From contig JAFGSC010000139.1 of NCBI GenBank assembly GCA_016934875.1, positions 1 to 5,132 on the forward strand: a stretch of DNA of 5,132 bases, written 5' to 3'. The position numbers and the translations under genes are program-made. Shown here one piece after another: positions 5,050 to 5,132 of this stretch. Source of the stretch: Candidatus Atribacteria bacterium (GTDB lineage Bacteria; Atribacterota; Phoenicimicrobiia; Phoenicimicrobiales; Stramentimicrobiaceae). Numbering within the stretch: position 1 is the stretch's first letter; each line of letters begins with the position of its first letter. The notes under the pieces were generated by a model. It saw only the letters and a list, made by a program, of their open reading frames with translations, was not told the DNA's origin and searched no databases.

Positions 5050-5084
5050 TGCCGCCTCTTCTATTATTAAGGTCTTTTTCTCAA
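5049..5084. repeat. Right arm of the stem that closes cargo loop B
   Basis: GTGCCGCCT (5049-5057) and CTTC (5058-5061) pair with 4454-4462 and 4447-4450. GGTCTTTTTCTCAA (5071-5084) pairs with 4400-4413. The arm starts on the last base of the stop codon, so there is no room for a separate downstream terminator. The stem itself may limit transcription of the gene. Confidence 0.83.
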
Positions 5085-5132
5085 TTGAAACTAACGATGT
5101 TATATTCCTTTTCCACCAATGAGCCGAGGACG
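5071..5132 (+). ncRNA. Large structured RNA B, 3' domain (cut by window end)
   Basis: GAAACTAAC (5087-5095) completes the 9-bp helix with 4352-4360, and CGATGTT-A-TATTC (5095-5107) completes the outer stem with 4196-4208. The next bases, TTTTCCACCAATGAGCCGAG, align loosely with TTTTTCCCACGCAAACGCGG of RNA A (3901-3920). The copy therefore probably continues past the window for about 200 bases if it matches RNA A. Confidence 0.75.

Noticed and set aside
5118..5132. GAGCCGAGGACG as the start of a group II intron domain V
   Set aside because: Only the first few bases fit, the window ends before the rest, and the matching place in RNA A contains no domain V. No GTGYG-type intron start or reverse transcriptase is present.
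1..5132. CRISPR array or tRNA gene
   Set aside because: There are no regularly spaced repeats, and I found no cloverleaf with T-loop GTTC and anticodon arm.

Overview
The window looks like AT-rich archaeal accessory DNA, probably from a small-genome lineage such as DPANN, although the lineage is inference. All four independent gene starts sit about 25-50 bp downstream of an archaeal TATA box. Three of them start about 27-30 bp from the TATA centre, as expected for leaderless mRNAs. No bacterial -35/-10 promoter is needed to explain any gene. The two Shine-Dalgarno motifs present (GGTGAG, GGTGAT) precede the first two genes of one operon.

The dominant signal is not a protein. The window holds two related copies of a large, elaborately folded RNA: RNA A (5' half about 1-180, 3' half about 3854-4130) and RNA B (5' half about 4196-4413, 3' half 5071 to beyond the window end). 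The copies share invariant unpaired blocks. Many helices differ in sequence between copies but keep perfect pairing. The decisive one is a 9-bp helix linking the 5' and 3' halves across the protein genes: GTTAAGTTC/GAACTTAAC in A and GTTAGTTTC/GAAACTAAC in B. I could not match the fold to group I or group II introns, RNase P, SRP RNA, tmRNA, rRNA or a riboswitch, so the class is unassigned.

Each RNA carries protein genes inside the same peripheral loop, closed by long nested complementary arms. Cargo A (about 287-3764) has an operon of a ribbon-helix-helix regulator and a small HNH nuclease, then a RecQ-family helicase. Convergent to these, with a 4-bp overlap, is a zinc-ribbon PD-(D/E)XK nuclease. 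Cargo B (about 4463-5049) is one gene for a small HExxH zinc-metallopeptidase-like protein, with its promoter, boxed tightly by its arms. Cargo promoters lie just inside the innermost stem and point inward.

Layout: 1-180 RNA A 5' domain; 168-286 left arm; 303-337 promoter and operator; 357-903 RHH and HNH; 942-3077 RecQ; 3074-3721 (minus) nuclease; 3745-3866 promoter and right arm; 3854-4130 RNA A 3' domain; 4131-4195 AT-rich spacer with a possible promoter for RNA B; 4196-4413 RNA B 5' domain; 4400-4462 left arm; 4469-5049 promoter and metallopeptidase gene; 5049-5084 right arm; 5085-5132 start of the RNA B 3' domain. My working model is a family of large RNAs, perhaps ribozyme-like and mobile, whose peripheral loop acts as a docking site for interchangeable genes. 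Fold, homology and gene placement are visible in the sequence; function and mobility are inference.
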